Assembly (NCBI GenBank): GCA_947493265.1
Contig: CANLQL010000002.1
Coordinates: forward strand, 1-64,000
Direction of reading: 5' to 3'
Source: an uncultured Litoreibacter sp.
GTDB lineage: Bacteria > Pseudomonadota > Alphaproteobacteria > Rhodobacterales > Rhodobacteraceae
DNA length: 64,000 nucleotides
Made by a program: the position numbers and the translations under genes. The notes beneath the pieces are model-generated. The model saw only the letters and a program-made list of their open reading frames with translations. It was not told the origin of the DNA and made no database searches. The first letter of the stretch is position 1; each line of letters starts with the position of its first letter. Of this stretch, positions 18,826-29,142 are shown piece after piece.

Positions 18826-19689
18826 CTAAGATTTGATCGGCCGGATCAGTCCCTCCTGGGCGACGCTGGCAATCAAGTCTCCGGATTGGGAATAGATCAG
18901 ACCCCGGTTAAACCCTCGCGCGCCGCCAGCGAAAGGCGCGTCCATCGCATACAGGTGCCAATCGTCGAACTGCACCGGTTTGTGGAACCAAATCGCGTGA
19001 TCCAAACTGGCCGTCATCGTGTTGCCCGTGAACCAGCTTTCGCCATAAGGCCGCATCGCAGATCCAAGAAGATACATGTCAGACGCATAGGCCAGCAGGC
19101 ATTGATGCTTCCAGATCGGCACATCGACCTTGCGCCCGATGCGAAACCAGACCGCGTTTTCATCCGACGCTGTGCTGTCGTCAAATTTGTCGTATGGCGT
19201 CACCTCGCGCAGCTCAATTGCGGAGGGGCGCAGATATTCCTCGCGCCGGGCGGCTGGAACCTTGTCCACTTCCTTCAAGCGCTGGGCTGCACGGTCTGGC
19301 AACGCGTCTGGTTGGGGCACTTCCGGCGCGGGGTGTTGATGGGCCGGGCTTTCCTCATCGATATGAAACGACGCGGCGAGGTTGAAAATCTGGCGACCAT
19401 GCTGGATTGCCACCACGCGCCGGGTGGTGAAGCTGCCCCCATCGCGTGCGCGATCAACTTCATAAATCACCGGGATCGATGGATCGCCGGGGCGCAAGAA
19501 ATATGCGTGCAGGGAATGGCAGGCACGGCCATCGACTGTGTGATAGGCCGCCGCCAGCGCTTGAGCGACGACCTGACCGCCAAAAATGCGTCTGCTGGTC
19601 TCACCGCCGGTGCCGACACCGCGAAACAGGTTGTCTTCCAGAGGCTCGATATCAAGCAGGTCCAGAAGGACTTGTACCGGATCACTCAT
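18826..19689 (-). CDS. tesB: Acyl-CoA thioesterase II (TesB family)
   Basis: A 287-residue double hot-dog thioesterase that hydrolyses acyl-CoA esters. Family features include GGQVVAQALAAAYHTV, HSLHAYFLRPGD, the central TASLDHAIWFHKP and the C-terminal GLIYSQSGDLIASVAQEGLIR. The length is normal for TesB. Its ATG overlaps the stop of the upstream ThDP enzyme gene by 4 bp, so the two form a translationally coupled pair on the minus strand. Confidence 0.93.
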   Translation of the reverse strand: MSDPVQVLLDLLDIEPLEDNLFRGVGTGGETSRRIFGGQVVAQALAAAYHTVDGRACHSLHAYFLRPGDPSIPVIYEVDRARDGGSFTTRRVVAIQHGRQIFNLAASFHIDEESPAHQHPAPEVPQPDALPDRAAQRLKEVDKVPAARREEYLRPSAIELREVTPYDKFDDSTASDENAVWFRIGRKVDVPIWKHQCLLAYASDMYLLGSAMRPYGESWFTGNTMTASLDHAIWFHKPVQFDDWHLYAMDAPFAGGARGFNRGLIYSQSGDLIASVAQEGLIRPIKS

Positions 19690-21356
19690 GAAGTCTGGCC
19701 TTGTTCGCCCAACGCCCGTGTCTGGCTGACGGTCATGCCGGTCGACAGCACTTCGTCATCCAATGTCAGCTCAATCACCGCGAGTGTTCTTGCGTCTTTC
19801 GCGCGGGCAAAGGCGTCGGCAAAATCTTCGGTGCGGGTGACGGTTTCACCGTGCCCGCCATAGGCACGGGCAAGGGCGGCAAAATCAGGATTGGCCAACA
19901 TCGTGCCACTGACCCGACCGGGATAGATTTTTTCCTGGTGCATCCGGATGGTGCCGTATTTGCCGTTGTTGACGACGACAACTATCACCGCGGCATCATG
20001 TTGGATGGCGGTCGACATCTCGTTCAAGGTCATCTGAAAACAACCGTCGCCTGCAAGGCAGATAACGTCGCGATCCGGGTGGTGCAGCTTGGCGGATATC
20101 GCTGCCGGAAATCCATAACCCATACTGCCCGAGGTCGGGGCCAGCTGCGTGCCATGGCCTTTGTAGCGGAAGTAGCGATGCAGAAAGGCAGCGTAGTTTC
20201 CCGCCCCATTGGTCAGGATCGCGTCACTGGGCAGATTGTCCGACAGCCAAGGGACGATCTGTTCCATCTTCACAGGGCCGGGCGTTTCAACCGGCGTTTG
20301 CCAGTTTTCAAAGTCGCTGCGCGCTTGCCCCGTCCAGTCGTCCCAGGCAACGCCCGAAGGTTTGCTCAGCGCGCAAAGCTGTTCCAGCATGGAGGCACTG
20401 CTGGCAGCAATTGCCAGATCGGGGTGGTAGACATGGCCGGGTTCGTCCGGGTCGGGATGCACATGCAGAAGCGTTTTGTCATGGGCAGCGGGGTCGATCA
20501 GCTCGTACCCGCCGGTGGCGATATCGCCAAGCCGAGCGCCCAAGACCAACAGGCAATCTGCGTCCTGCAACCGCTGTGCCAGTTTCGGGTTCATGCCAAC
20601 GCTCAGATCGCCGGCATAATTCGGATGTGAATTGTCCAGATAATCCTGCCTGCGAAACGGAACTGTAACTGGCAGGTTGAACGTCTTGGCGAAAGTTCCT
20701 AGCGCGTCGGCGGCAGCTTGCGACCAGCCCGGTCCGCCTGCGATGACCAGCGGGCGGTCTGCTTTGCAAAGGCGTTTGGCAATCTCAAGCGCGTCGCGAT
20801 GCGTTGCGGTCTGGCTGGCAACGCGGGCTTTGGGCCGTTTCGGGGCATCGCTGCGCGCCGACAGCATATCTTCGGGCAAGGCCAACACGACCGGACCGGG
20901 GCGGCCAGATTGCGCGATCTGGAACGCCCGCGCGATATATTCCGGCAATCGGTCGGTCTCGTTGATTTCGGCCACCCATTTTGCCAAACCGCCAAACATC
21001 TGTCGGTAGTCGACTTCTTGAAAAGCTTCTCGGTCGCGGTGGCCGCGCGCGATCTGTCCCACGAACAGGATCATCGGCGTGCTGTCTTGATGGGCGATAT
21101 GAACCCCGGCAGAGGCATTGGTGGCCCCCGGGCCGCGCGTAACAAATGCCACACCGGGCCGACCGGTCAGCTTGCCATGCGCTTCGGCCATCATCGCGGC
21201 GCCGCCTTCCTGACGGCATACGATATTGGCAATGCCACTTTCATGAAGCCCGTCCAACGCCGCCAGAAAGCTTTCACCGGGAACAGAGAAGACCCGCTCA
21301 GCCCCCTCGGCCTTCAGCTGATCTGCGAGGATTTTTCCGCCATGTCTGTCGGCCAT
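19686..21356 (-). CDS. Thiamine diphosphate-dependent enzyme, acetolactate synthase-like
   Basis: A 556-residue ThDP enzyme with the three-domain layout of acetolactate synthase, oxalyl-CoA decarboxylase and similar enzymes. The catalytic Glu lies in CRQEGGAAMMAEA (about residue 50). The ThDP/Mg motif runs from GDGCFQMTLNEM to VVNNGKYGTI. The ATG at MADRHGG is chosen over an upstream TTG because a Shine-Dalgarno-like GAAGATAGGG precedes it. No small regulatory subunit is nearby, so a true biosynthetic IlvB is unlikely. The reaction is not determined. Confidence 0.85.
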   Translation of the reverse strand: MADRHGGKILADQLKAEGAERVFSVPGESFLAALDGLHESGIANIVCRQEGGAAMMAEAHGKLTGRPGVAFVTRGPGATNASAGVHIAHQDSTPMILFVGQIARGHRDREAFQEVDYRQMFGGLAKWVAEINETDRLPEYIARAFQIAQSGRPGPVVLALPEDMLSARSDAPKRPKARVASQTATHRDALEIAKRLCKADRPLVIAGGPGWSQAAADALGTFAKTFNLPVTVPFRRQDYLDNSHPNYAGDLSVGMNPKLAQRLQDADCLLVLGARLGDIATGGYELIDPAAHDKTLLHVHPDPDEPGHVYHPDLAIAASSASMLEQLCALSKPSGVAWDDWTGQARSDFENWQTPVETPGPVKMEQIVPWLSDNLPSDAILTNGAGNYAAFLHRYFRYKGHGTQLAPTSGSMGYGFPAAISAKLHHPDRDVICLAGDGCFQMTLNEMSTAIQHDAAVIVVVVNNGKYGTIRMHQEKIYPGRVSGTMLANPDFAALARAYGGHGETVTRTEDFADAFARAKDARTLAVIELTLDDEVLSTGMTVSQTRALGEQGQTS

Positions 21357-21457
21357 TGCCTGCCCTATCTTCTTGAATTGGTCGATCAAAGCCTATTCAT
21401 TCTACGTGGATGATCGCAATGCAATGGCAAAGCACATGCAGCAGGGGGCAGGCGGGA

Positions 21458-22255
21458 ATGACCGAGGCTAAATCCAAGACGCAAACCGTGCGTGAACGGC
21501 TCGATCCGTCGCGTGTCGACGCGCTCAATACGCTGTTGCATCTGGAAGATATCGCGCCACATCCCTTTGCCCATCAGGTCTATTTCTGGGACGTGCATCC
21601 GGCAAGCGCGTTGGGCCGGGATGGTCATCCGAAAACCGGCGGGCTTATCCCGGATATGGGTTTGCCGCGCCGCATGTGGGCAGGTGGGCGTCTGCGGTTT
21701 CACGCAGCGTTGCGACTGGGTGAGTTGGCTGAAAAGCGATCAAAACTTGGATCAGCAGAGCGGAAAGTGGGGCGATCCGGACCGTTGGCGTTGATCACGT
21801 TGATGCATGAGGTGCACCAGGACGGCCAGCTTATCGTGGAAGAGGAGCAAGACCTAGTTTATCTGCCTGATCCCGATCCGCAGGCTGAAAAGCCAAAGGC
21901 ACCCGCAGCACCCGATTTGGCGGATCATGTCACCGGGCGGCAGTTTTCCACGACAGATCTGTTTCGGTATTCGGCGCTGACATTCAACGGGCACCGGATT
22001 CACTATGATCGGGAGTATTCGCAACAGGTTGAGGGGTATCCAGGGCTTGTCGTCCATGGCCCGTTGCTGGCCCAGTGTCTGATGCTTCAGGCGGAAGAAA
22101 TACTTGGTGAATTGTGCGCTTTTGATTTTCGCGCCACGGCCCCACTGTTTGATTTTGAAACGGCTGAATTCTGTGCTCGCAAAGACGGTGCCGGTCTTGA
22201 GATGTGGGTGCGCGGTCCCGATGGGCGGCAGTGTATGCGGGCGCAGGCGCGCTAA
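21458..22255 (+). CDS. MaoC/FAS1-like acyl dehydratase (mesaconyl-C4-CoA hydratase/HTD2-like)
   Basis: A 265-residue protein with two hot-dog halves. The N-terminal half has the FAS1-type dehydratase look (GLIPDMGLPRRMWAGGRL). The C-terminal half carries the hydratase motif FRYSALTFNGHRIHYDREY and VVHGPLLAQCL. This layout is shared by mesaconyl-C4-CoA hydratases and HTD2-like 3-hydroxyacyl dehydratases. The ATG at MTEAKSK follows GGCAGGCGGGA. It lies head-to-head with the ThDP enzyme, and its stop overlaps the convergent oxidoreductase by 4 bp. Confidence 0.82.
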   Translation: MTEAKSKTQTVRERLDPSRVDALNTLLHLEDIAPHPFAHQVYFWDVHPASALGRDGHPKTGGLIPDMGLPRRMWAGGRLRFHAALRLGELAEKRSKLGSAERKVGRSGPLALITLMHEVHQDGQLIVEEEQDLVYLPDPDPQAEKPKAPAAPDLADHVTGRQFSTTDLFRYSALTFNGHRIHYDREYSQQVEGYPGLVVHGPLLAQCLMLQAEEILGELCAFDFRATAPLFDFETAEFCARKDGAGLEMWVRGPDGRQCMRAQAR

Positions 22256-23298
22256 CGCAACGAGGCTTCCACGCGGAAGCTTTCGGGGATGGCGTTGTGG
22301 CCTGTCAGGATCAGGTCCGCCATGACTTCCCCGACTTTTGGGGCCATCCCGAAGCCGATTTTGAACCCGCCATTCGCGATGAACATGTCCGGATTTTGGG
22401 GATGTGCGCCCAGCATTGGGGCGCGGCTGCGGGCACGGGGTCTGACACCGGCCCATCTACTCAAAATCTTGGCATTTTCCAAAACGGGGAAGGCGCGCAT
22501 CGCGCGGGCGTAGACTTCGTCAAGTTGAACATCTGTGCTGGTTGGGTCCTGCCACGTCGTTTCACTGGTTGATCCGACGGCGACCGTGCCGTCGCTGTGG
22601 GGCACGATATGTAGCGCATCTGCAAAAAGTTGCGGTGCGTTGCGCGCGTCATAGTCCAGCAGCAGCGCCTGTCCTTTCACACCGTTTCCGACCGGTTGAT
22701 CAAGTTCAGCGCTGAGCTTGCGCAATCCTTCATACCCGGTTGCGTCAACGACGATACCAGCACGGAGTGGGGTTTCCGTTGCAAATTCGCAGTCAGAGTT
22801 CTCAAGCGCTTTCGCAAGACACGTAACGGCCATCCGTGGATGGATGCGCGCGCTTAGTGTGTCATGAATCACTTGGCCGGTGGTTGATTTCGGACACCAT
22901 ACACCGTGTATGTCCGCATCTTCGATTGTCCAGTTGGCCTGTCCGGCCCAAAGGGTTTTCGCATTGTCAGTACGGGTTTTGGCCAGTTGAAGCGTCTTTT
23001 CGTCATTAATTGGCTGCAAGCGCCCGCTGCGCACATAGCCCGAAGGCTGGCCGGAGATCGCCTCCACCTCGTCCCAGAAAGACTGCGCCATCAGCAGGCT
23101 TTCGAACTGAAACTGCTTCTTGTCGTTCCAGTTTTCAGGCGTGTGCGGTGCCAGCGCGCCAACGATCCCACCGCTGGCCCCTGCGCCGATCTCGCGCGTT
23201 TCAACCACCGTGACCCGCGCGCCTTTGCGCAGGCAGGACCAGGCAACCGACAGGCCAAATATCCCGGCACCCAGTACGGTGATTTCAGGCGTAGACAA
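22252..23298 (-). CDS. FAD-dependent oxidoreductase, possible MnmC1-like partner of MnmD
   Basis: A 348-residue DAO-superfamily flavoprotein. The N-terminal FAD motif is VLGAGIFGLSVAWSC, followed by GAGASGGIVGALAPH. Near the C-terminus are RWAGVRPRARSRAPMLG and NGGFKIGFGMAPKVG. The start is TTG, supported by AAGGAG eight bases upstream. It is divergent from mnmD. In enterobacterial MnmC an FAD domain of this superfamily is fused to the methyltransferase, so it may oxidise carboxymethylaminomethyl-uridine in tRNA. A glycine-oxidase-like role is the alternative. Confidence 0.8.
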   Translation of the reverse strand: MSTPEITVLGAGIFGLSVAWSCLRKGARVTVVETREIGAGASGGIVGALAPHTPENWNDKKQFQFESLLMAQSFWDEVEAISGQPSGYVRSGRLQPINDEKTLQLAKTRTDNAKTLWAGQANWTIEDADIHGVWCPKSTTGQVIHDTLSARIHPRMAVTCLAKALENSDCEFATETPLRAGIVVDATGYEGLRKLSAELDQPVGNGVKGQALLLDYDARNAPQLFADALHIVPHSDGTVAVGSTSETTWQDPTSTDVQLDEVYARAMRAFPVLENAKILSRWAGVRPRARSRAPMLGAHPQNPDMFIANGGFKIGFGMAPKVGEVMADLILTGHNAIPESFRVEASLR

Positions 23299-23363
23299 AT
23301 GCGGACTCCTTGCTCAATGTCGCGCGGGACAGACGATCTTTCAGGTATGTAGGGCAAAGCCAA

Positions 23364-24029
23364 TTGGCAGACCAGCAAGCAGATATAGAATGGCGTGACG
23401 GCGGGACGCCGGTTTCGACCCGGTTTGACGATCCGTACTACTCGCTTGCCGGTGGTTTGGATGAAACACGGCATGTGTTTCTGGCGGGCAATGACCTGCC
23501 TGGGCGGTTCCGCGACGGGTTTCACATTGCAGAGCTTGGTTTTGGTACAGGTTTGAGCCTTCTGACCGCGCTGGACGCATTCCGGGTCAGTGGTGTCAGT
23601 GGGAAGTTAGTGTTTACCAGCTTTGAAGTCTTCCCAATGACATCTACAGAAATGGCCCGCGCCTTGGAGCCTTTCGCGCAATTGGATGCGGATTTTCTGA
23701 TTGACGGGATAGCACGCGGTGCGACGCAGATCGAAACAGATCAATTGCAATTCACGTTGATCACAGGTGATGCACGCCAAACCTTGCCTGTGTGGGAAGG
23801 CCAGGCGGATGCCTGGTTTCTGGACGGGTTCAGCCCGGCCAAGAATCCGGAACTTTGGGAGCCTGCATTGATGCAAGAGGTTGCGCGCCATACAGCGCCG
23901 GGGGGCAGTTTCGCGACCTATACTGCGGCTGGCTTTGTAAGGCGCGCTTTGCAGGAGGCCGGGTTCGAGGTCGCCCGGATCAAAGGCTTCGGGCGAAAGC
24001 GCCACATGAGCCACGGGTGGCTGCGATGA
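23364..24029 (+). CDS. mnmD: tRNA (mnm5s2U34)-methyltransferase MnmD
   Basis: A 221-residue SAM-dependent methyltransferase of the MnmD/MnmC2 family, which converts nm5s2U34 to mnm5s2U34 in tRNA. It begins with the family hallmark IEWRDGGTPVSTRFDDPYYS, has the SAM loop IAELGFGTGLSL, the catalytic-region DAWFLDGFSPAKNPELW and the terminal GFGRKRHMSHGWL. No ATG fits, and the TTG just before ADQQADIEW matches the usual N-terminus. An earlier TTG at 23310 is the alternative. The stop overlaps the transporter start by 4 bp. Confidence 0.92.
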   Translation: MADQQADIEWRDGGTPVSTRFDDPYYSLAGGLDETRHVFLAGNDLPGRFRDGFHIAELGFGTGLSLLTALDAFRVSGVSGKLVFTSFEVFPMTSTEMARALEPFAQLDADFLIDGIARGATQIETDQLQFTLITGDARQTLPVWEGQADAWFLDGFSPAKNPELWEPALMQEVARHTAPGGSFATYTAAGFVRRALQEAGFEVARIKGFGRKRHMSHGWLR

Positions 24030-24895
24030 CCCAGACCAACAATCGTGCAGGTATCTTGTTGATGGTCGCAACGACCTTCGTATTTGCGATGCAGGACGGG
24101 ATTTCCCGACATCTGGCGAGCGAATATAACGTGATGATGGTGGTGATGATCCGCTACTGGTTCTTTGCGGCATTCGTGATGGCTGTGGCCAGTCGCAAAG
24201 CCGGGGGCTTACGCGCCGCTGCGCGCACCAAACAACCGATCTTGCAATCCGTGCGTGGTGCACTTCTGGCGTTTGAAGTCTGCGTCATGGTTCTGGCGTT
24301 CACGCTGTTGGGCCTTGTGGAAAGCCTCGCGGTTTTTGCAGCTTACCCCCTGCTTGTGGCAGCCCTGTCTGGCCCGATATTGGGGGAGCAGGTCGGTTGG
24401 CGTCGCTGGGCGGCGATTGCGGTGGGCTTCATCGGCATTCTGGTGATTTTGCAACCGGGCTACGCGGTGTTTTCCCCCTATGCGCTGATCGCCGTCACGT
24501 CTGCGCTGATGTTCGCAGTCTATTCGCTTTTGACACGCTATGCGGCGCGGCTGGACAGCACGGCGACCAGCTTCTTCTGGACGGGCACCGTGGGCGCGGT
24601 TGTTATGACCTTGTCGGGCATTTGGTTTTGGGAACCTATGTCAGGCCCGGACAGTTTGTGGATGGCGGTGTTGTGCGTAACAGGCGCGATTGGCCATTGG
24701 CTGTTGATCCGCTGCTATGAGATCGCGGAGGCCAGTGTTGTCCAGCCCTTCGCTTATCTGCAATTGGTTTTCGGCACGGCGGTCGGGATTTTCGTGTTCG
24801 GGGAAGTCTTACAGCTTAATGTTGCCATCGGGGCCGCAATCGTCGTGGGCGCTGGCCTGTTTACCTTGTGGCGCGCGCGCCAGCTGGAGGATTAG
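24026..24895 (+). CDS. DMT-superfamily EamA transporter
   Basis: A 289-residue membrane protein with about ten hydrophobic segments arranged as two EamA repeats. Family features include ILLMVATTFVFAMQDG at the start, LGLVESLAVFAAYPL and PFAYLQLVFGTAVGIFVFGE. Such proteins export metabolites or amino acids. It overlaps mnmD by 4 bp and is probably cotranscribed. The 3' end overlaps the convergent transglycosylase by 4 bp. No substrate can be assigned. Confidence 0.88.
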   Translation: MTQTNNRAGILLMVATTFVFAMQDGISRHLASEYNVMMVVMIRYWFFAAFVMAVASRKAGGLRAAARTKQPILQSVRGALLAFEVCVMVLAFTLLGLVESLAVFAAYPLLVAALSGPILGEQVGWRRWAAIAVGFIGILVILQPGYAVFSPYALIAVTSALMFAVYSLLTRYAARLDSTATSFFWTGTVGAVVMTLSGIWFWEPMSGPDSLWMAVLCVTGAIGHWLLIRCYEIAEASVVQPFAYLQLVFGTAVGIFVFGEVLQLNVAIGAAIVVGAGLFTLWRARQLED

Positions 24896-26832
24896 CGTTT
24901 CAGTTCGGCCAACAGGTTCTGTGTGGGCACCACACCGCTTAGTCGAGCACGATAGGGACCGAAGCTTTCCGTGACCCGCATGACGTAATTCCGTGTCTCC
25001 CGAAACGGAATATGTTCGATCCAATCGATCACATCGACATTGCTTGCGCGCGGATCGCCGTATTCTCGCATCCAGCGGTCGGCGCGGCTTGGACCGGCAT
25101 TGTAAGCCACCGACATCAAAACCGGGTTGCCAGCATAACGCCGGGACAGTTCTGCCAAAAACGCGGTGCCGAGCGTTGCGTTATAGACCGGATCGGTCAA
25201 AAGCCTGCCGCGCGAATAGGTCAGGCCCACCGATTTCGCGGTTTCCTTCGCAGTGGCGGGCATCAATTGCATCAAGCCGCGTGCGCCAGCGCCTGACACG
25301 ACGATCGGGTCAAACTCGCTTTCCCGCCGGGCAATTGCCAAGGCAAATTCTTGGGCCACAGGGATGTTCATGCCAGCGGGTGTCGCAAGCGGGAAGTAGC
25401 TTTTGTAAATCTCATAACCTTGCCGCGCCGCTTGTTTGGAGATCATCAGCGCGATATGCGGCTCGTCCATATCAAGGGCCATCGTCGCCAATTGCCCGAG
25501 GCCTTGGCGGGTTTGCGTCTCGCCCAGATGGACAAGGAAACGTTCCGCCAGATTGGATTGCCCGGCCGCGTAAAGCTGCATCGCCGCTGAGAAGACAGAG
25601 CTTTTGGTGAAAGCAGCCTGTTTCCAGTCGCCAAATTGTTCTGTCCCGGTCATGGAACTGTCAGGCGACAGCCCGGCTTTTTGGGCTGCCAGTTGTCCGT
25701 AGAAGCTGGATTGGAACCGCGCGCCATAACCGTAGGCTTCTGCCGCTTTGTCAGTTTGCCCAGCCGCCTCGTAGGCGCGGCCCAGCCAGTAGCCGGCGCG
25801 TCCAAGGGATATTGGCGTCTCGACGGCGGCCAGGAACTTGTTGAAATGCTCAACCGCGGTGTCAGGTTGGTTCAATTTGCGCAGTGCAATAAAGCCCGAC
25901 AGCCATTCCAGATCAGCGTAGTTGGAGCCACTGGTCAGATGGTGGTTCGCGGCCAGCTCATAGGCCAGTTTTGGGCGGCGGTCGCGCATCATTTCGCGCG
26001 CCAAGGACCGCCTGCGATTGGACCATTCCTGCGGCTGGCCAAGCGTTTCAGCAGATTTCGATTGCGCCTGCAGTATTTCAAGCGCCCCAACCGTACGCCC
26101 CTTGCGGGACCGCCAGGCAAAGCGTTCATAGGCAAGACCAGGATCGTTCTTCAGGGCTGCAGGTACGGCCGCGATCAGGTCATCGACGCCTTTTTCATTA
26201 TTGCGAAGCGCCAAACGGGCTTCCGCCAATCTGTGCCAGCCTTTGTCTACCAGCGGGTACATGCGTTTCGCGGCGACGGCATTGCCACGCCACAAAAGCA
26301 TATCCAATCGGTCTTCGTGCAGGTCTTTGATCGTCAGGCCATTGCGCTGGGTAAAGGCGTTATGTTCCGCCTCGTTCATGTTGAAAGTCAGCCAGCCACG
26401 CTTGATCTCGCGGGCGGCCTCGACAGATCTGTCGGTGCGCAGATATGCCTCGGCCAGCCGAAGCGAGCCTGTGCCTGTACGCGGGATATAGCCGTCAAAG
26501 AACGCAAGAACTTGTCCGGAATTTGCACCGCGCGGGATCGTCGGTTCACAGTTTTGGCGCAACAGCGGCATTCCGGGCCAGTCATCATTGCGGGCAACGA
26601 AATCGCGGCATTCGCTGTAGCTGCCCTGTTTGCCCCGCAAGCGCATCCAATCGACCACATCGCGTGCCGCCTGATTGCTGATTTGGCTGCGCGCGGCACT
26701 GACCTTGGACCAATCTCGTGCACCGGCAGCAGAAATTGCCTCGTTCAAAGCGGCCGAATTGCCCCAAACAACTGTGGGCAATAGCAATACACATAGGGCG
26801 AGCGCCGCCCGAAGGGGTCGAAGAAATTCCAT
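24892..26832 (-). CDS. Soluble lytic murein transglycosylase (Slt family)
   Basis: A 646-residue periplasmic enzyme that cleaves peptidoglycan glycan strands with formation of 1,6-anhydromuropeptides. It has an N-terminal signal peptide ([15 protein letters not shown] region). A long alpha-helical superhelix follows, and then the C-terminal SLT domain with the catalytic Glu in ARRESEFDP at about residue 505. [14 protein letters not shown] and [11 protein letters not shown] complete the goose-lysozyme-type fold. The domain order matches E. coli Slt70. It is transcribed alone, divergent from dapA. Confidence 0.92.
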   Translation of the reverse strand: MEFLRPLRAALALCVLLLPTVVWGNSAALNEAISAAGARDWSKVSAARSQISNQAARDVVDWMRLRGKQGSYSECRDFVARNDDWPGMPLLRQNCEPTIPRGANSGQVLAFFDGYIPRTGTGSLRLAEAYLRTDRSVEAAREIKRGWLTFNMNEAEHNAFTQRNGLTIKDLHEDRLDMLLWRGNAVAAKRMYPLVDKGWHRLAEARLALRNNEKGVDDLIAAVPAALKNDPGLAYERFAWRSRKGRTVGALEILQAQSKSAETLGQPQEWSNRRRSLAREMMRDRRPKLAYELAANHHLTSGSNYADLEWLSGFIALRKLNQPDTAVEHFNKFLAAVETPISLGRAGYWLGRAYEAAGQTDKAAEAYGYGARFQSSFYGQLAAQKAGLSPDSSMTGTEQFGDWKQAAFTKSSVFSAAMQLYAAGQSNLAERFLVHLGETQTRQGLGQLATMALDMDEPHIALMISKQAARQGYEIYKSYFPLATPAGMNIPVAQEFALAIARRESEFDPIVVSGAGARGLMQLMPATAKETAKSVGLTYSRGRLLTDPVYNATLGTAFLAELSRRYAGNPVLMSVAYNAGPSRADRWMREYGDPRASNVDVIDWIEHIPFRETRNYVMRVTESFGPYRARLSGVVPTQNLLAELKR

Positions 26833-26981
26833 TGAACCTGCGTGTTATCGTTGTTTTGTGTCAATTTAATGCCGCGATTTGCAACAGCAAGACACAATCG
26901 ATTTACCCTTCCCCCTTGCAGCGAAAGCCTGCTGGCGGTATCCGCGCTGTGAGAATTGTTAAACCAAGAGGAGAACGTGTC

Positions 26982-27854
26982 ATGTTCAAGGGATCAATGC
27001 CCGCGCTGATCACACCAATGCGAAACGGTGCAGTGGATTTTGACGCGCTCAAACACTTGGTGGAATGGCATATTTCCGAGGGCAGCCACGGGCTGGTGCC
27101 GATGGGCACAACCGGCGAAAGCCCGACGCTAAGCCATGAAGAACATGACGAAGTTGTCGAAACGGTCGTAAAGGCTGTTGCCGGCCGTGTGCCTGTTATC
27201 GCCGGCGCAGGCTCAAACAACACAATTGAAACTGTGCGGCTTGTTGAACATGCCAAAGCGGTGGGTGCGGATGCCGCATTGGTTGTGACGCCGTATTATA
27301 ACAAGCCCACCCAACGCGGGCTCGTCGCCCATTATGAGGCCGCGGCGGAATGCGGGTTGCCAATTTTCATCTACAATATTCCGGGCCGCTCGGTCATTGA
27401 TATGTCGCCTGAAACGATGGGCGTATTGGCGAAAAACCCCAATATCGTCGGCGTCAAAGATGCGACGGCAGATATGGCGCGCGTATCCAAACAACGCGAA
27501 ACCTGCGGCAAAGATTTCATTCAGATGTCGGCCGAAGATCCATCCGCTTTGGGCCATATTGCCCATGGTGGGGTCGGCTGCATCTCGGTCACGGCAAATG
27601 TCGCCCCGAAACTTTGCGCCGAGTTCCAAGAGGCGATGTTGGACGGCGATTTCGCCAAGGCACTTGGCTATCAGGACAAACTTTTTGCGCTGCATGAAGC
27701 GATTTTCATGGAACCCGGCCTTGTGGGGGCAAAATACGGTGTCTCGCTGTTGGGCCATTGCTCGGACGAAGTCCGTTCCCCGCTGACAACGCTTGAAGAC
27801 AGCACCAAGCAGGCGATCAAAGACGCGATGCGATTTGCGGGCCTGATCAACTGA
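26982..27854 (+). CDS. dapA: 4-hydroxy-tetrahydrodipicolinate synthase DapA
   Basis: A 290-residue class I aldolase-type enzyme that condenses pyruvate with aspartate semialdehyde in lysine/DAP synthesis. GTTGESPTL and the proton-relay tyrosine in TPYYNKPTQ are present, and the Schiff-base lysine lies in IVGVKDAT at about residue 161. The ATG is preceded by AGAGGAG. It is followed by a GNAT gene and smpB. The proximity of lysC about 9 kb away is probably incidental. Confidence 0.96.
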   Translation: MFKGSMPALITPMRNGAVDFDALKHLVEWHISEGSHGLVPMGTTGESPTLSHEEHDEVVETVVKAVAGRVPVIAGAGSNNTIETVRLVEHAKAVGADAALVVTPYYNKPTQRGLVAHYEAAAECGLPIFIYNIPGRSVIDMSPETMGVLAKNPNIVGVKDATADMARVSKQRETCGKDFIQMSAEDPSALGHIAHGGVGCISVTANVAPKLCAEFQEAMLDGDFAKALGYQDKLFALHEAIFMEPGLVGAKYGVSLLGHCSDEVRSPLTTLEDSTKQAIKDAMRFAGLIN

Positions 27855-27874
27855 GACAAATCCGTCCATACGGC

Positions 27875-28324
27875 TTGTTCGACCTTCCGGACCTGTTGAG
27901 GCTCTGGGAGGTCGCCACCCGCGGCGCGCATCCTTTCCTGTCGGAAAGTTTCATTAAGCGCCAGAAATACAACATCCCGAACGGCTATCTTCCGAACACG
28001 AAGACATGGGTCTACACGATCAATTCGCAAGTGGTCGGCTTCATTTCCATGTACGGCTCCGAAGTGGCGGGTCTGTTCGTCGATCCAGACTATCACGGGT
28101 TGCGTGTGGGCACGGGGCTGCTGGATTTCGTGCGGCCAAAATATGAAGAGCTTACATTGGAAGTCTTTGCGACAAACCAAAAGGCGCGGGATTTCTACTC
28201 AAATTACGGGTTTCGTCAGACCGACAGCCGCATCCACGAGGATGCCGGAGAAATATTGCTGTGTCTGACGCTGGACGATACCCATGCCGGACCCTTATAT
28301 GACGGTCATGGCCAAGAAACCTGA
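27875..28324 (+). CDS. GNAT family N-acetyltransferase
   Basis: A roughly 149-residue acetyltransferase. Motif A reads [20 protein letters not shown], and RDFYSNYGF is the typical C-terminal acetyl-CoA contact. A TTG is the best standard start found. The frame remains open up to the dapA stop with [12 protein letters not shown], so a slightly earlier non-standard start is possible. The end overlaps smpB by 17 bp. The substrate is unknown. Confidence 0.78.
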   Translation: MFDLPDLLRLWEVATRGAHPFLSESFIKRQKYNIPNGYLPNTKTWVYTINSQVVGFISMYGSEVAGLFVDPDYHGLRVGTGLLDFVRPKYEELTLEVFATNQKARDFYSNYGFRQTDSRIHEDAGEILLCLTLDDTHAGPLYDGHGQET

Positions 28325-28784
28325 CAACAGCAATTACAAGATCGTCTCGGAAAACCGTCGCGCGCGTTACGACTACGCGATCGAGGAAGATATCGAGTGC
28401 GGGATCATGCTTGAAGGCTCAGAGGTCAAGTCTCTGCGCACCGGCAAAGCCCAGATCGCCGAAAGCTATGCGGCTGTCGAAGACGGGGAGCTGTGGCTGG
28501 TCAATTCCTATTTCCCGCCTTACGCGCAGGCCAAGACCTTCCAGCATGAAGAACGCCGCCGCCGCAAATTGCTGGTGTCCAAGCGTGAGTTGGCAAAACT
28601 GTGGAATGCGACGCAGCGCGAGGGGATGACGATTGTCCCTCTGGTGCTGTATTTCAATCACAAGGGACGGGCGAAAATCAAAGTCGGTGTCGCAAAAGGC
28701 AAGAAAAATCACGATAAACGGGCGACGGAAGCCAAACGTGATTGGCAACGTCAGAAGTCTCGGCTGATGAAAGACCACGGGTAG
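28308..28784 (+). CDS. smpB: SsrA-binding protein SmpB
   Basis: A 158-residue SmpB, the partner that carries tmRNA into stalled ribosomes for trans-translation. Conserved blocks include [32 protein letters not shown] and the basic tail [19 protein letters not shown], which enters the mRNA channel. The start at MAKKPDN fits the family. Two upstream ATGs in frame would add eight residues inside the preceding gene. The tmRNA gene was not seen in this window. Confidence 0.95.
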   Translation: MAKKPDNSNYKIVSENRRARYDYAIEEDIECGIMLEGSEVKSLRTGKAQIAESYAAVEDGELWLVNSYFPPYAQAKTFQHEERRRRKLLVSKRELAKLWNATQREGMTIVPLVLYFNHKGRAKIKVGVAKGKKNHDKRATEAKRDWQRQKSRLMKDHG

Positions 28785-28788
28785 CATA

Positions 28789-29064
28789 ATGGAATTTTTC
28801 CTCGATAATGCAATTGTCCTTATTCTTGGACTTCTTCAGATCACGACCGCCAATCTTTTGGCCACGGTGGTCAAGTCGATGAATCTGGGTCTGTTCATGA
28901 ACTCTGTCATGGGGATCGTGGGTGGCACCATCGGCGTTTCTCTGGCGCGGTCGGTGACCAGTGGTCCCGGTGTCGGTTCCCTCGTAGTTTTTGGGGCTGC
29001 GATTGTTGGCGCAATCCTTGGCGTGGTTGCCGTTGGTTTGCTGCGCAACCGAATGGCGCGCTAG
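28789..29064 (+). CDS. Small integral membrane protein, unknown function
   Basis: A 91-residue protein with two to three hydrophobic segments (about residues 5-25, 33-52 and 63-85) and a Gly-rich middle, MNSVMGIVGGTIGVSLA. The end, LLRNRMAR, is basic. It begins 5 bp after smpB, so it is probably cotranscribed. It was not recognised as any characterised family. The coding frame is plausible from its start position, codon use and hydrophobic pattern. Confidence 0.65.
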   Translation: MEFFLDNAIVLILGLLQITTANLLATVVKSMNLGLFMNSVMGIVGGTIGVSLARSVTSGPGVGSLVVFGAAIVGAILGVVAVGLLRNRMAR

Positions 29065-29142
29065 CTATACCGGGTCTTGCGTCAAACATTGCAGAGGTCT
29101 ACCTGTGGGGCGACCCAATGACCAAAAGCCAATGGACCCGAC

